Shown: piece by piece, positions 53,207-62,042 of the stretch
Layout: every line of letters begins with the position of its first letter
Position numbering within the stretch: the first letter of the stretch is position 1
Source: Leifsonia shinshuensis
GTDB taxonomy: Bacteria > Actinomycetota > Actinomycetes > Actinomycetales > Microbacteriaceae
Length of the DNA: 64,000 bases
Direction of reading: 5' to 3'
NCBI RefSeq assembly: GCF_031456835.1
Contig: NZ_JAVDVK010000001.1
Location: 2,914,001-2,978,000, forward strand
Notes under the pieces: generated by a model
Told to the model about the DNA's origin: nothing
Seen by the model: only the letters and a program-made list of their open reading frames with translations
The model's database searches: none
Position numbers and translations under genes: made by a program

Positions 53207-54129
53207 CGGGTGGGCGGGACGCCCACCTCGGCGTCGAAGTGGTGACGGAGGAGCGTCGCGCTCCCGAAGCCGCACTGGCGGGCGACCTCGTCGATCGGCA
53301 GGTCCGTGGTCTCGAGCAGCAGTCGCGCGCGCAGGATGCGCTGGGTCGTGAGCCACTGCATCGGGGGCACGCCGGTCTCGGCGACGAAGCGGCGTGAGAA
53401 GCTGCGCGTGGACATATGGGTGCGCTCGGCGAGGCTGCCCACCGTGTGCGACTCGTCGAGGCGCTCGGTCAGGTAGTCGATCAGCTCGCTGAAGGTGTCG
53501 TCCTCGCAGTCGCTGACCGGCTTGTCGATGTACTGGCGCTGGCCGCCGTCGCGCTGCGGCGGCACCACCATGTTGCGGGCGATGGTGTTGGCGACCGCGC
53601 TCCCGAGCTCCCGGCGCACGAGGTGCAGGCTGGCGTCGATCCCGGCCGAGGTGCCGGCAGAGGTGATGATGCGGCCGTCGTCCACGAAGAGGACGTCGGG
53701 GTCCACGCGGGCGGCCGGGAAGCGGCGCTGCAGCTCGTCGGAGAACCGCCAGTGCGTGGTGCAGTCGCGCCCGTCGAGCAGGCCGGCGGCTCCGAGGGCG
53801 AATGCGCCGGAGCAGACGCTGAGCAGGATGGCGCCACGGTCGTACGCTCTGCGCAGCGCATCCAGGAACTCCTGCGGGTACTCGTCTCGCACCGTGGCGG
53901 CGGGCACGGCGATCAGGTCGGCGTCGTCCATCGCCTCGAGGCCGTAGGGCGCGGTCACGCGGACGCCGACCGGGCTCGTCACTGCCGTGTCGGGGTGGAT
54001 GGTGCACACCCGGAAGTCGAACGGCTCGAGTCCCGCGTAGCTGCGGTCGAGCCCGAAGACCTCGCAGACGACCCCGAATTCGAACATGGCGAACTCGTCG
54101 ATGAGGGGCACAGCGACCGATCGGATCAT
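53179..54129 (-). CDS. GlxA-type transcriptional regulator (DJ-1/PfpI domain plus AraC helix-turn-helix)
   Basis: This 316-residue protein has a DJ-1/PfpI-like sensor domain (about 1-190; Cys106 in SVCSGAF at the nucleophile elbow) and a C-terminal AraC/XylS domain (VGSLAERTHMSTRSFSRRFV, LPIDEVARQCGFGSATLLRH). Members regulate catabolism of quaternary amines or other nitrogen compounds. TAGACT lies six bases before the ATG, giving a leaderless start. Confidence 0.92.
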   Translation of the reverse strand: MIRSVAVPLIDEFAMFEFGVVCEVFGLDRSYAGLEPFDFRVCTIHPDTAVTSPVGVRVTAPYGLEAMDDADLIAVPAATVRDEYPQEFLDALRRAYDRGAILLSVCSGAFALGAAGLLDGRDCTTHWRFSDELQRRFPAARVDPDVLFVDDGRIITSAGTSAGIDASLHLVRRELGSAVANTIARNMVVPPQRDGGQRQYIDKPVSDCEDDTFSELIDYLTERLDESHTVGSLAERTHMSTRSFSRRFVAETGVPPMQWLTTQRILRARLLLETTDLPIDEVARQCGFGSATLLRHHFDAEVGVPPTRYRAAFARA

Positions 54130-54148
54130 GCCCGCAGTCTAGTGGCCG

Positions 54149-54197
54149 TATCTTTGCGAAGATAGACCTAAAGCCATCTCGTGTCCGGATCTTTGCG
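54149..54197. promoter_or_regulatory. Palindrome and direct repeat between the GlxA-type gene and a small gene
   Basis: TATCTT-TGCG-AAGATA (54149-54164) is a perfect palindrome. Its half ATCTTTGCG recurs at 54189-54197, 39 bases on. The site lies between divergent genes, so the AraC-type regulator may bind here and control both. Confidence 0.5.
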
Positions 54198-54214
54198 CTC
54201 GTAAGGTGAAGGTC

Positions 54215-54430
54215 ATGGCGAACACGACATGGACACAGGGGATGGAGCACGGCTGGGTCAGGCATCCGGCCCGGACCAACGGCGGGGAGCCGGTCGTCCG
54301 CAAGCGGTTCGTGCTCAGCGACTGGCTGCCCGCGGCGATCCTCGCGCGCGGCGGAACGGTCACACGCGAGACCGAGCGGGGGCTGGCCGACCTGCGCGCA
54401 GCGCAGGCCGCCCGGGAGACGGGCCGCTGA
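54215..54430 (+). CDS. Small protein of unknown function
   Basis: A 71-residue protein (MANTTWTQGMEHGWVRHPAR, KRFVLSDWLPAAILARGG). TAAGGT seven bases before ATG 54215 indicates a leaderless start; an in-frame GTG lies at 54206. It is divergent from the GlxA-type gene and may be its target. No domain recognised. Confidence 0.65.
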   Translation: MANTTWTQGMEHGWVRHPARTNGGEPVVRKRFVLSDWLPAAILARGGTVTRETERGLADLRAAQAARETGR

Positions 54431-54452
54431 CCCGCGGCCCAGCCGGATCGAG

Positions 54453-54501
54453 GGGTCGCAACACGCCGTTATAGCGGAGGCTTTACGGGGTGTTGCGACC
54501 C
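54453..54501. repeat. Inverted repeat across the 3' end of the LacI-type gene
   Basis: GGGTCGCAACAC (54453-54464) and GTGTTGCGACCC (54490-54501) are perfect 12-base arms. The stop codon of the LacI-type gene lies in the 25-base loop. It can act as a terminator for the converging small gene and regulator, or be an intergenic palindromic element that overran the gene end. Confidence 0.6.
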
Positions 54502-55601
54502 TCCGTTTCCGACAGGGCAGCGACGGGCGCGCCCGCGCGCGGCGCCGGGCCGACCGACGCGCGGCGGAGCAGGTCGGCGTCGAAGACGACGGCCGCGTCG
54601 TCCACCCGCTCGCCGTGGATGCGCTGCAGCGCGAGGCGCGCGGCGGCGGCGCCCAGCTCGTAGATCGGCTGCTCCACCACGGTCAGGGGCGGCGTGGTGA
54701 TGCCGGTCCACTCCGGGTTGTCGAACGAGATCAGGGACACGTCGCCCGGGATGCTGAGGCCGAGCGTGCGGATGGTCTGGAAGACGGTCATGGCGATCAG
54801 GCTGTCCGACGCGATGACGGCGGTCACCGGGTCGTCGCCCTCGAGCAGGTCGCGGGCCACCGCCTCGACGCCGCGGCGGCGCGCGTCCAGCCGGATGTTC
54901 TGCTCGGGCGAGGGGATGCCGGCGTCCGTGAGCGCCTCCATCACGCCGGCGACGCGGTCGGCGACGCTCGACATGGTGATGGTGTCGCCCGGGGTGTAGA
55001 CGCCCGCCGGGTGGTCGTGGGTGGAGATGAAGGCGATGCGCCGGTGGCCTTCGGCCAGCAGTTCGGCCGTCGCCCGGGCCGCCGCCGCCCGGTTGTCGAC
55101 GGTCACCGAGTCGTACGGGCGGCCGTCGGCGCGCCGGTCGAGCAGCACCAGCGGGCGCCCCGCCGCGCCGACGGCGGCGAGGTGGCCGACCCGGGCGGAG
55201 GAGGCGGGCGCGACGATCAGGGCGTCGACCTGCTTGTCGAGGAGCACATCCACTGCGGCCTGCTCGGCCTCGACGTCCTCGTCGGAGTTGGTGAGGATGA
55301 CGTCGTAGCCCTCGCGGTTGGCGACGTCGGAGATGCCGCGCATGGCGTGGGCGAAGAACGGGTTCTCGATGTCGCCGACGACCACGCCGATCGTGTTGGA
55401 GCGACCGGTGTTCATCGAGCGTGCGAGCGCGTTCGGCCGGTAGTTGAGCTCCTCGGCCGCGGCCAGGACGCGCGACCGCACCGCGTCGCTCACCTGCCCG
55501 TAGTCGCCGAGCGCTCGGGCGGCCGTGGCCTTCGAGACCTTCGCCGCCCGGGCGATGTCGGCCACCGTGACGGCGCGGCGGGACCCGGGTCGTGGGGACA
55601 T
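54483..55601 (-). CDS. LacI-family transcriptional regulator
   Basis: The 372-residue repressor has the LacI helix-turn-helix (VTVADIARAAKVSKATAARA) and hinge helix (NYRPNALARSM), then a periplasmic-binding-type effector domain (GVVVGDIENPFFAHAMRGIS, VIASDSLIAMTVFQTIR). GGAAGGG eight bases upstream supports ATG 55601. It is divergent from the ABC/oxidoreductase operon and probably controls it through the twin palindromes at 55677-55715. Confidence 0.94.
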   Translation of the reverse strand: MSPRPGSRRAVTVADIARAAKVSKATAARALGDYGQVSDAVRSRVLAAAEELNYRPNALARSMNTGRSNTIGVVVGDIENPFFAHAMRGISDVANREGYDVILTNSDEDVEAEQAAVDVLLDKQVDALIVAPASSARVGHLAAVGAAGRPLVLLDRRADGRPYDSVTVDNRAAAARATAELLAEGHRRIAFISTHDHPAGVYTPGDTITMSSVADRVAGVMEALTDAGIPSPEQNIRLDARRRGVEAVARDLLEGDDPVTAVIASDSLIAMTVFQTIRTLGLSIPGDVSLISFDNPEWTGITTPPLTVVEQPIYELGAAAARLALQRIHGERVDDAAVVFDADLLRRASVGPAPRAGAPVAALSETEGRNTP

Positions 55602-55633
55602 TCGGTGAGCCCTTCCTGGTCGCGTCCTCGGTG

Positions 55634-55715
55634 TTGACGAAACCCGGAGACGTGTTGTAGCGTCCCAGAAAACCAACTGAGACCGGTCTCAGCGTAATCC
55701 CCAGAGACCGGTCTC
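55634..55715 (+). promoter_or_regulatory. Promoter and twin LacI-type operators of the ABC/oxidoreductase operon
   Basis: TTGACG (55634-55639) and TAGCGT (55658-55663) are an 18-base-spaced promoter. CTGAGACCGGTCTCAG (55677-55692) is a perfect palindrome, and GAGACCGGTCTC (55704-55715) repeats its core. Centres are 25 bases apart. Sitting just after the start point, they suit LacI-type repression. The central CG is the family hallmark. Confidence 0.75.
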
Positions 55716-55787
55716 AGCAACCACCGATCGACGAGGATCGCACGTCCTGTCTCTCGCCGACCATCCCCCAGACGATTGGACCCCGCA

Positions 55788-56654
55788 GTGAAACGACGCA
55801 CCTTCCTCCGGCCGGCCGGACTGCTGGCCGCCGCGGCCGCGGCCGCCCTCGTCCTCGCCGGCTGCAGCGCCGGCGGCGCAGCAGGCAGCTCCACCAAGGA
55901 CAACCCGTACGGGCTCATCGAGGCGGGGACGGTCCGCGTCGCCAGCCTCGGCGACTCGAAGCCGTACACCTTCACCAACGCCAAGGGCGACTTCACCGGC
56001 TTCGACGTCGAGCTCTTCACCGACGTCGCCAAGCGCGCCCACCTCGGCAAGGCGGTCTTCACCGGTCAGGACTTCTCGGGCCTTCTCGCCGCCGTCGCGA
56101 ACCACCAGTTCGACGTCGGCGTCGCGGCCATCGGCATCACGAAGGAGCGGGAGAAGACGGTCGACTTCTCCGACGGCTACCTCGCGGGCTACCTGACGGT
56201 GCTCACCACGAAGTCGAGCGGCATCGACTCCGCGAAGGACCTCGCGGGCAAGCGCCTCGGCGTCGTGCAGGGCACCCTGCAGGAGGCGTACGCCGTCAAG
56301 AACTTCCCCAAGGCGAGCCTCGTCCGCTTCCCCGACAACAACGCCGCCGTCTCCGCCCTCAACAGCGGCTCGGTGGATGCGCACTTCCTCGACTACGAGG
56401 CGGCCAAGAGCTACGTGGGCCAGTACCCGCAGCTGAAGGACGCTGAGGACATCCCCTCGTTCGACGCTCCGGCCGGTTTCGCCATCGCCAAGGGCAACCC
56501 GGCTCTGAAGAAGGCGCTCGACACCGCCCTCCACGCCGCGATGGAGGACGGCACCTGGAAGAAGCTCTACCAGAAGTGGTTCCCGGGCTCGCCGATGCCC
56601 GAGCAGTACCTGCCGAAGGCGGAGCAGACCTCGACGCCGACCCCGTCGAAGTAG
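55788..56654 (+). CDS. ABC transporter substrate-binding lipoprotein, polar amino-acid type
   Basis: This 288-residue lipoprotein has a signal peptide ending in the lipobox LAGC (Cys26) and an SBP_bac_3 fold ([49 protein letters not shown]). It delivers an amino acid, opine or similar amine to the permease. GTG 55788 is preferred over TTG 55776 because the basic KRRTFL start is typical. It is the first structural gene of the operon. Confidence 0.93.
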   Translation: MKRRTFLRPAGLLAAAAAAALVLAGCSAGGAAGSSTKDNPYGLIEAGTVRVASLGDSKPYTFTNAKGDFTGFDVELFTDVAKRAHLGKAVFTGQDFSGLLAAVANHQFDVGVAAIGITKEREKTVDFSDGYLAGYLTVLTTKSSGIDSAKDLAGKRLGVVQGTLQEAYAVKNFPKASLVRFPDNNAAVSALNSGSVDAHFLDYEAAKSYVGQYPQLKDAEDIPSFDAPAGFAIAKGNPALKKALDTALHAAMEDGTWKKLYQKWFPGSPMPEQYLPKAEQTSTPTPSK

Positions 56655-56672
56655 GAGCTCAGGGAGATCCCC

Positions 56673-57461
56673 ATGGACTGGCTCAACACCATCACGCACA
56701 CCTTCTTCGACATCCCGTCGATGCTGCAGGTCTTCCCGCAGCTCCTCGGTGTCGGACTCGTCAACACGCTGATCATCTCGATCGCGGCGACCGTCATCGG
56801 CGTCGTGCTCGGCATGGTGGTCGCGGTCATGGGGATCTCCACCTCCCGCTGGCTCCGCATCCCCGCCCGGGTCTACACGGACGTGTTCCGGGGTCTGCCG
56901 GCGATCCTCACCATCCTGCTCATCGGGCAGGGGTTCGCACGGTTCTCGCAGGCGGTCTTCGGACCGTCGCCCTACCCGCTGGGCATCCTGGCGCTGTCGC
57001 TGATCGCGGCCGCGTACATCGGCGAGATCTTCCGCGCCGGCATCCAGAGCGTCGACCGCGGCCAGCTGGAGGCGTGCCGCGCGCTCGGCCTCAGCTACGC
57101 GAAGGCGATGCGCCTGGTGGTCGTGCCGCAGGGCATCCGCCGGGTGCTCCCCGCGCTCGTCAACCAGTTCATCGCCATCGTGAAGGACTCCAGCCTGGTG
57201 TACTTCCTCGGCCTGCTGGTCGGGGAGCGGGAGCTGTTCCGCGTCGGCCAGGACGCGGCCGTGCTGACGGGCAACCTGTCGCCCCTGGTGCTGGCCGGCC
57301 TCTTCTACCTGGTCATCACGGTGCCGCTCACCCACCTCGTCAACTACTTCGACAACCGGTTCCGCACCGGGCGCCGCAAGCCGGCGCCGCCGAAGAGCGG
57401 GCTCGACGAGCTGGACGAGGTCCAGCCGCCCGCCCCCCTCACCCTCGGGAGCAACACATGA
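56673..57461 (+). CDS. ABC transporter permease, polar amino-acid type
   Basis: The 262-residue membrane protein has about five helices (for example VGLVNTLIISIAATVIGVVL) and the EAA loop EACRALGLSYAKAMRLVVVP. It forms the transmembrane channel, probably as a homodimer since there is only one permease gene. It overlaps the ATPase gene by four bases. Confidence 0.94.
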   Translation: MDWLNTITHTFFDIPSMLQVFPQLLGVGLVNTLIISIAATVIGVVLGMVVAVMGISTSRWLRIPARVYTDVFRGLPAILTILLIGQGFARFSQAVFGPSPYPLGILALSLIAAAYIGEIFRAGIQSVDRGQLEACRALGLSYAKAMRLVVVPQGIRRVLPALVNQFIAIVKDSSLVYFLGLLVGERELFRVGQDAAVLTGNLSPLVLAGLFYLVITVPLTHLVNYFDNRFRTGRRKPAPPKSGLDELDEVQPPAPLTLGSNT

Positions 57462-58228
57462 CGTACACCTCTCCGCTGCCCGCGCAGCAGACCCCGGACT
57501 TCCGCGGATCGGCGCTCGACCTCGTCGACCTGACGATGGCCTACGGCGACATCGACGTGCTGCGGGGCGTCTCGCTCTCGGTCGCCCCCGGCACCACGAC
57601 CTGCGTGATCGGGCCGTCCGGCTCCGGCAAGTCGACGATGCTCCGGGGGATCAACCGGCTGCACGAGCCGAAGAGCGGCGACGTGCTGCTCGACGGGCAG
57701 AGCATCCTGGGCAGCAAGCCGGATGCGCTGCGCCGCCGGATCGGTCTCGTCTTCCAGCACTTCAACCTCTTCCCGGACCACACGGCGCTGCAGAACGTCA
57801 TGCTCGCCCTGCGCTCCGTGAAGCGGATGCCGAAGGCGGAGGCGCAGCGGGTCGCCGAGGAACGCCTCATCGAGGTCGGGCTCGGCGAGCGCATGGACCA
57901 CCGCCCGCGCGACCTCTCTGGCGGCCAGCAGCAGCGCGTCGCGATCGCCCGGGCGCTCGCGATGGAGCCGCAGGTGATGCTGTTCGACGAGGTGACGAGC
58001 GCGCTGGACCCCGAGCTGGTCAAGGGCGTCCTCAACCTCATGGCCGACCTCGGCCGGCGCGGCATGACGATGGTCGTCGTCACCCACGAGATGAACTTCG
58101 CCCGCAAGGTCGCAGACCAGGTCGTGTTCATGGACGAGGGACGCGTCGTGGAGGCGGGGCGCCCCGACGACCTGTTCGACCGGCCGCAGAGCCCCCGCCT
58201 GCAGCGCTTCCTGTCGGAGGTGCTGTGA
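57458..58228 (+). CDS. ABC transporter ATP-binding protein, polar amino-acid type
   Basis: The 256-residue ATPase has Walker A GPSGSGKST (52-60), Q-loop FQHFNLFPDHTALQNV, signature LSGGQQQRVAIARAL, Walker B VMLFDEVTSALDP and the H-loop VVTHEM, the GlnQ/HisP pattern. It powers the importer. It is coupled to the permease upstream and the dehydrogenase downstream by four-base overlaps. Confidence 0.95.
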   Translation: MTYTSPLPAQQTPDFRGSALDLVDLTMAYGDIDVLRGVSLSVAPGTTTCVIGPSGSGKSTMLRGINRLHEPKSGDVLLDGQSILGSKPDALRRRIGLVFQHFNLFPDHTALQNVMLALRSVKRMPKAEAQRVAEERLIEVGLGERMDHRPRDLSGGQQQRVAIARALAMEPQVMLFDEVTSALDPELVKGVLNLMADLGRRGMTMVVVTHEMNFARKVADQVVFMDEGRVVEAGRPDDLFDRPQSPRLQRFLSEVL

Positions 58229-59244
58229 GCGGCGCCGAGCCCCTGCGCGTCGGACTGATCGGGTACGGGGTCGCCGGGCGCGTCTTCCACGCGCCGTTCC
58301 TGGCGGCGGACCCGGCGTTCGAACTCGCGGCGGTCGTCACGTCGCAGACCGAGCGGCTCTCGGCCGACCACCCGGGGGCGCGGGCGGTGCCCGACGTGGA
58401 TGCGCTGCTCGCGCATCCCGGACTCGACCTGGTGGTCGTGGCCTCGCCCACCCCGCTGCACGTCGCGCAGGCGACCGCCGCGGTCGCCGCCGGCCTCGCG
58501 ACGGTCGTGGACAAGCCGTTCGCGCCGGACGCCGCAACGGGTCGCGCGCTGATCGAGCGGGCCGAGGCGGCGGGCGTGCCGTTCACCGTCTTCCAGAACC
58601 GGCGCTGGGACGGCGACTTCCTCACCCTGCGCCGGCTGGCCGGCGACGGGTCGCTGGGCGACGTGCGGCGCTTCGAGTCGCGGTTCGAATGGTGGAAGCC
58701 CGCCATCGACGACTCGTGGAAGTCCACGACCGGTGCGTCCGAGGGCGGCGGAATCCTGTTCGACCTGGGCTCGCACCTGATCGACCAGGCCCTCCTCCTC
58801 TTCGGCCCCGCGCGCGTCGCGCACGCCGAGATCGGCGACCGCCGCGGCGGAGCGGCCGACGACGACGCGTTCGTCGTGCTCGAGCACGACTCCGGCACCA
58901 CGAGCCACCTGTGGATGAGCGCGGTCGCGCCCATCTCCGGGCCGCGGTTCCGCGTGCTCGGCTCGCGCGCCGGCTTCGTCTCCTGGGGCCTCGACCCGCA
59001 GGAGGGACAGCTCGGCGGCGGCATGCGGCCCGGCGACCCCCGGCTCGGGCGGGCGACCGCGCCCGCGCGGGTCGGCACCGACTCCCATCCCGACGAGGTC
59101 TCCCTCGTCCCCGGCGACTACGCCGCCTTCTATCGCGGCCTCGCCGCCGCACTGCGCGACGGCTCGCCCCTTCCCGTCGACCCCCGGGAGTCGCTCGCGG
59201 CCCTCGAACTGATCGACACCATCCACTCGCAGAACCGAAAGTGA
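58225..59244 (+). CDS. Gfo/Idh/MocA-family NAD(P)-dependent dehydrogenase
   Basis: This 339-residue protein has a Rossmann start (RVGLIGYGVAGRVFHAPF), the conserved VDKPFAPDA strand (EKP-type motif) and GGGILFDLGSHLIDQ. It oxidises or reduces a polyol, sugar, amine or imine. Being coupled to the importer and followed by an FAD oxidoreductase, it probably acts on the imported compound. The substrate cannot be read from sequence. Confidence 0.92.
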   Translation: MSGAEPLRVGLIGYGVAGRVFHAPFLAADPAFELAAVVTSQTERLSADHPGARAVPDVDALLAHPGLDLVVVASPTPLHVAQATAAVAAGLATVVDKPFAPDAATGRALIERAEAAGVPFTVFQNRRWDGDFLTLRRLAGDGSLGDVRRFESRFEWWKPAIDDSWKSTTGASEGGGILFDLGSHLIDQALLLFGPARVAHAEIGDRRGGAADDDAFVVLEHDSGTTSHLWMSAVAPISGPRFRVLGSRAGFVSWGLDPQEGQLGGGMRPGDPRLGRATAPARVGTDSHPDEVSLVPGDYAAFYRGLAAALRDGSPLPVDPRESLAALELIDTIHSQNRK

Positions 59245-59249
59245 GCACC

Positions 59250-60380
59250 ATGACCGCACCATCCATCCGTTCCCGCGTCGTCGTCATCGGCGGCGGTGTC
59301 CTCGGCGTCTCGACCGCCACCCAGCTGGTGCGCGCCGGCGCCGAGGTCACCCTGCTCACCGAGGGCGAGCTCGCCAGCGGTGCGAGCGGACGCTCCCTCT
59401 CGTGGCTCAACACCGCGGGCCTGCGCTCGCCGGAGTACCACGCGCTGCGCCAGCTCGGCATCGACCGTTACCGCACCCTCGCGGCGCGCGCCGACGTGTC
59501 CGGGTTCCTCCGGTTCGACGGCGGGCTCACCTGGGCGCCGGAGGGCGAGTCGTTCCGCCCGGTCCTCGAGCACGAGCGCGCCATCGGCTACGACGCGCAG
59601 TGGCTGGCGGCCGACGAGGTCGCCGCGTGGACCCCGGGCGTCGACCCGGCCGCCGTCGCGTCCGAGGGCGCCATCTTCAACCCAGGGGAGGGCTGGGTCG
59701 ACCTGCCGTCGCTCGTCGCCTTCCTCGCCGCCGAGTTCACCTCGCGCGGCGGCACGCTGATCACGGCCGCGGGTCACGTCGAGGTCGTGGTCGAGGACGG
59801 CCGCGCCGTCGGCGCCGTCACGCCGGACGGGCGTCGCTTCGACGCCGACGCGGTGCTGCTCGCGACCGGCCCGGGCGTCCCCGCCCAGGTCGCGGAGCAC
59901 GGCGTGACGATCGAGGACGGCAGCCCCACGGCCCTCCTGGTGTGGACCAAGCCGGTGGAGACCGAGCTGACGGCCGTCCTCAACACGCCGAATGTCGCCG
60001 TGCGCCCGACGCCGACCGGAGCGCTCGCGCTCGACTCGGCGTGGTCGGAGGAGGCGCTGGTCGTCGGCGACGACGGTTCGGTCACCGTCCCGGACGGCAT
60101 CGTCGACCGCCTGCTGGAGGAGGCGTCCCGCGTGCTCGCGGGCAACCCGCGCCTCGAGCTCGACGGCTTCGGCATCGGCGGGAAGCCCATCCCGGGCGAC
60201 GGTGAGCCGGTACTCGGCGAGCTGGAGCAGATCCCCGGCTACTTCGTCGCCTTCACGCACAGCGGCGCCACGCTCGGGCTCATCGCGGGCGAACTGCTCG
60301 CCCGCGAGATCCTGACGGGCGAGGCCTCGCCGCTGCTGGACACGTTCCGCCCCGCGCGCTTCTCCGCCGCGCTGGTGTGA
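59250..60380 (+). CDS. FAD-dependent oxidoreductase (DAO family)
   Basis: The 376-residue protein has the FAD motif VVVIGGGVLGVSTATQLV, the GASGRSLSW loop and the closing YFVAFTHSGATLGLIAGELL of D-amino-acid oxidase/sarcosine oxidase/glycine oxidase-like enzymes. It should oxidise an amine or amino acid delivered by the transporter. ATG 59250 is used; GTG 59241 overlaps the previous stop and is an alternative. Confidence 0.92.
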   Translation: MTAPSIRSRVVVIGGGVLGVSTATQLVRAGAEVTLLTEGELASGASGRSLSWLNTAGLRSPEYHALRQLGIDRYRTLAARADVSGFLRFDGGLTWAPEGESFRPVLEHERAIGYDAQWLAADEVAAWTPGVDPAAVASEGAIFNPGEGWVDLPSLVAFLAAEFTSRGGTLITAAGHVEVVVEDGRAVGAVTPDGRRFDADAVLLATGPGVPAQVAEHGVTIEDGSPTALLVWTKPVETELTAVLNTPNVAVRPTPTGALALDSAWSEEALVVGDDGSVTVPDGIVDRLLEEASRVLAGNPRLELDGFGIGGKPIPGDGEPVLGELEQIPGYFVAFTHSGATLGLIAGELLAREILTGEASPLLDTFRPARFSAALV

Positions 60381-60466
60381 ACGTCGCGGAGGGGTCAGGT
60401 GGGATGGGCCCCTCCGCGCGGCCGGCCCGGCCGCCTCGCGTCACCCGCGTCTCCTATGCTCGGAGC

Positions 60467-61096
60467 GTGGATGAGATCGAGGCGGCCGGGTTCCTGTTCG
60501 ACATGGACGGGACGCTCGTCGACTCGACGGCGGTCGTCGAGTCGGTCTGGACCGCCTTCGGCCGGCGACACGGCCTCGACCCCGCAGCACTCCTGGCGTA
60601 CGCGCACGGCCGTCAGGCCGTCGACACCGTCGCGCACTTCCTCCCCGAGCTCAGCGTCGAGTCCCGCGACGGGCTCGTCCGCGGACTCGTGGCGGAGGAG
60701 ATCACGCGCACCGACGGCATCGTCGAGGTGCCGGGCGCGGCCGCGCTGCTCGACCGGCTGCTCTCCGACGACGTGCCCGTCGCCGTGGTCACCAGCGCGC
60801 CGCGCGAACTGGCCATCGGCAGGATGCGCGCGGCCGGCGTCCCCCTCCCTCCGGTCCTGATCGCGGCGGAGGACGTCGCGCGGGGCAAGCCGGACCCCCA
60901 GGGCTACGTGCTCGCCGCCGAGCGCATCCGCGTGCCCATCTCCGAGTGCGTGGTGTTCGAGGATGCGGACGCCGGCCTGCAGGCGGCCGTCGCCTCCGGC
61001 GCGCGGGTCGTGGTGGTCGGCCGCCACGAGTCGCCGGTCACCGTAGGACTCGAGCGGCTGATCGACTACTCGGGACTCCGAGCCGCAGCGGGCTGA
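60467..61096 (+). CDS. HAD-family hydrolase (sugar-phosphatase-like)
   Basis: This 209-residue phosphatase has nucleophile Asp12 and Asp14 (LFDMDGTLVDS), VTSAPREL (motif II), RGKPDPQGY (motif III) and VVFEDADAGLQAA (motif IV). It is like YfbT/glycerol-3-phosphatase enzymes. TATGCT exactly six bases before GTG 60467 supports this leaderless start; an in-frame GTG at 60377 overlapping the previous stop would add 30 low-complexity residues. Confidence 0.9.
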   Translation: MDEIEAAGFLFDMDGTLVDSTAVVESVWTAFGRRHGLDPAALLAYAHGRQAVDTVAHFLPELSVESRDGLVRGLVAEEITRTDGIVEVPGAAALLDRLLSDDVPVAVVTSAPRELAIGRMRAAGVPLPPVLIAAEDVARGKPDPQGYVLAAERIRVPISECVVFEDADAGLQAAVASGARVVVVGRHESPVTVGLERLIDYSGLRAAAG

Positions 61097-61157
61097 CGTC
61101 GCCGCCCGGGCCGGTACTGCATTGCGCGACCCGGTGTCGGCCGAGCAGGATCGCGCC

Positions 61158-62036
61158 ATGAGCACCAAGAGCGCGCCGAAGCGCCTGCCCCGGCATCCGG
61201 CGTCGAGTCTCGCCGAGCGCTGGACCGTGGTCGACGGCGTCGACGTGTTCTACCGCGAATCGCCGGATCCGCCCGATGCGCCGGCGATGATGCACGTTCA
61301 CGGGTTCGGGCTGTCCGGCCGGTACCTGCTGCCGACCGCGGAGCGGCTCGCCCAGGAGTTCCACACGCTGGTCCCGGACCTTCCCGGGTTCGGCCGCAGC
61401 GGGAAGTCGCCGAACGGTCTCGACATCCCGGACCTGGCGCGGGACGCCGTCCGGTTCCTCGACGACCGGGGCATCGAGAAGGCCACGTTGGTCGGCAACT
61501 CGATGGGGTGCCCGGTCATCCTCGAGTTCGCGCACCACTTCCCGGACCGCATCGACCGAGCCGTCCTGGTGTCGCCGGCTGGCGGCGCCTACAACCGGCC
61601 CCTGCGGCGCGCCGTCGGCCAGCTGACCCGTGACGGCGGACGCGAACCGCCACGGATGGTGCGGGTCGCCACGCCCGACTACCTCCGGTTCGGCGTGCCC
61701 AGCACCTTCAAGATGTTCAGCGCGCTCACCTCGTACCCGTCGCTCGACCGCCTGCTGGAGCTGCACATCCCGACCCTCGTCGTCCTGGGCGACCGCGACC
61801 CGCTGCTGCCGCACCCGGACCGCGTGCAGGAGATCGCGTCGGCCACCGACAACCATGTGCTGGTCGTGCGGATCGAGGGCGCCGCGCACGCGATCAACTT
61901 CAGCCACCCCGGTGAGCTGGCGCACGTCATCCGGCTGTTCATGGCGGACCAGCCGATCGTCGACGACCCCGACTCTCCGGGCCACGCGAGCCTCTACGAG
62001 ATCCACCGGGGCAAGCACCTGCCGCCCAGCGGGTAG
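61158..62036 (+). CDS. Alpha/beta hydrolase
   Basis: The 292-residue protein has HVHGFGLSGRYLLP, the nucleophile Ser115 in GNSMGC, an acid in GDRDPLLP and His in AAHAINFSHPGEL. It resembles ring-cleavage (MhpC-like) and ester hydrolases. CAGGAT six bases, and AGGA seven bases, before ATG 61158 support the start. No pathway context. Confidence 0.88.
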   Translation: MSTKSAPKRLPRHPASSLAERWTVVDGVDVFYRESPDPPDAPAMMHVHGFGLSGRYLLPTAERLAQEFHTLVPDLPGFGRSGKSPNGLDIPDLARDAVRFLDDRGIEKATLVGNSMGCPVILEFAHHFPDRIDRAVLVSPAGGAYNRPLRRAVGQLTRDGGREPPRMVRVATPDYLRFGVPSTFKMFSALTSYPSLDRLLELHIPTLVVLGDRDPLLPHPDRVQEIASATDNHVLVVRIEGAAHAINFSHPGELAHVIRLFMADQPIVDDPDSPGHASLYEIHRGKHLPPSG

Positions 62037-62042
62037 CCGCGC

